Source: Terriglobia bacterium
GTDB lineage: Bacteria > Acidobacteriota > Terriglobia > UBA7540
Direction: 5' to 3'
Assembly (NCBI GenBank): GCA_020073545.1
Contig: JAIQEZ010000017.1
Coordinates: 1 to 50,749 of the forward strand
Length of the DNA stretch: 50,749 nt
Position numbers and translations under genes: made by a program. Under the pieces are notes generated by a model. The model was not told where the DNA came from. It worked only from the letters and a program-made list of their open reading frames with translations, and did no database searches. Shown here piece after piece: positions 50,681 through 50,749 of the stretch. Position 1 is the first letter of the stretch. Every line of letters begins with the position of its first letter.

Positions 50681-50749
<69 letters not shown>

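Overview
GC-rich bacterial chromosome segment, most likely from an Acidobacteriota member (Terriglobia/Bryobacterales-like). I infer this from the gene content: exported carbohydrate enzymes (GH35, GH127), a DPP-IV-like peptidase, a CRTAC1/ASPIC-UnbV protein, a DUF5916 barrel, a STAND ATPase with TPRs, and many short palindromic repeats. The rpmH-rnpA-yidD-yidC-jag-mnmE string is the usual cluster near a bacterial origin. The window ends inside a tRNA-Lys gene and begins inside a frameshifted STAND gene.

Layout. 1-2 kb: STAND NTPase plus a small membrane protein (minus). 2.5-7.6 kb: sugar-metabolism run (SDR, Gfo/Idh/MocA oxidoreductase, GH35) interrupted by a one-gene GIY-YIG cassette. 7.7-11 kb: small membrane protein, carbonic anhydrase, frameshifted PfkB kinase, zinc-ribbon protein. 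11-17.6 kb: murJ converging on the mnmE-jag-yidC-yidD-rnpA-rpmH block, with a four-helix-bundle gene wedged between yidD and yidC. 18-19 kb: flagellar residue (fliA intact, fliM truncated). 20-28 kb: DUF5916 barrel, GH127, TPR protein, M24-fold protein. 28-31 kb: three-gene signalling module with atypical kinase and sigma54 activator. 32-39 kb: DPP-IV-like peptidase, DinB, an exported protein of unknown function, AMMECR1, pgsA, mscS. 39.3-43.5 kb: accessory pocket with transposase relics, a REP-associated transposase (RAYT), REPs, a MITE-like element and a low-GC orphan. 43.7-50.7 kb: cysS, class III aminotransferase, yraN, galT, CRTAC1 protein, tRNA-Lys.

The recurring theme is small repeat-bounded units rather than one large island. 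(1) The GIY-YIG gene sits between inverted repeats at a former stop/start junction, and a solitary copy of the repeat lies 4.4 kb away. (2) Heptanucleotide tandem repeats occur in opposite orientation on both sides of the four-helix-bundle gene, and again around the start codon of the CRTAC1 gene, where they encode part of its signal peptide. (3) GTAG-footed hairpins (REPs) flank a RAYT gene, lie in several intergenic spaces and form an in-frame insert in the STAND gene. (4) Two further repeat families with terminal inverted repeats (about 215 bp and about 105 bp) each occur twice in inverted orientation. All similarity statements are from reading the sequence by eye; no database search was run.
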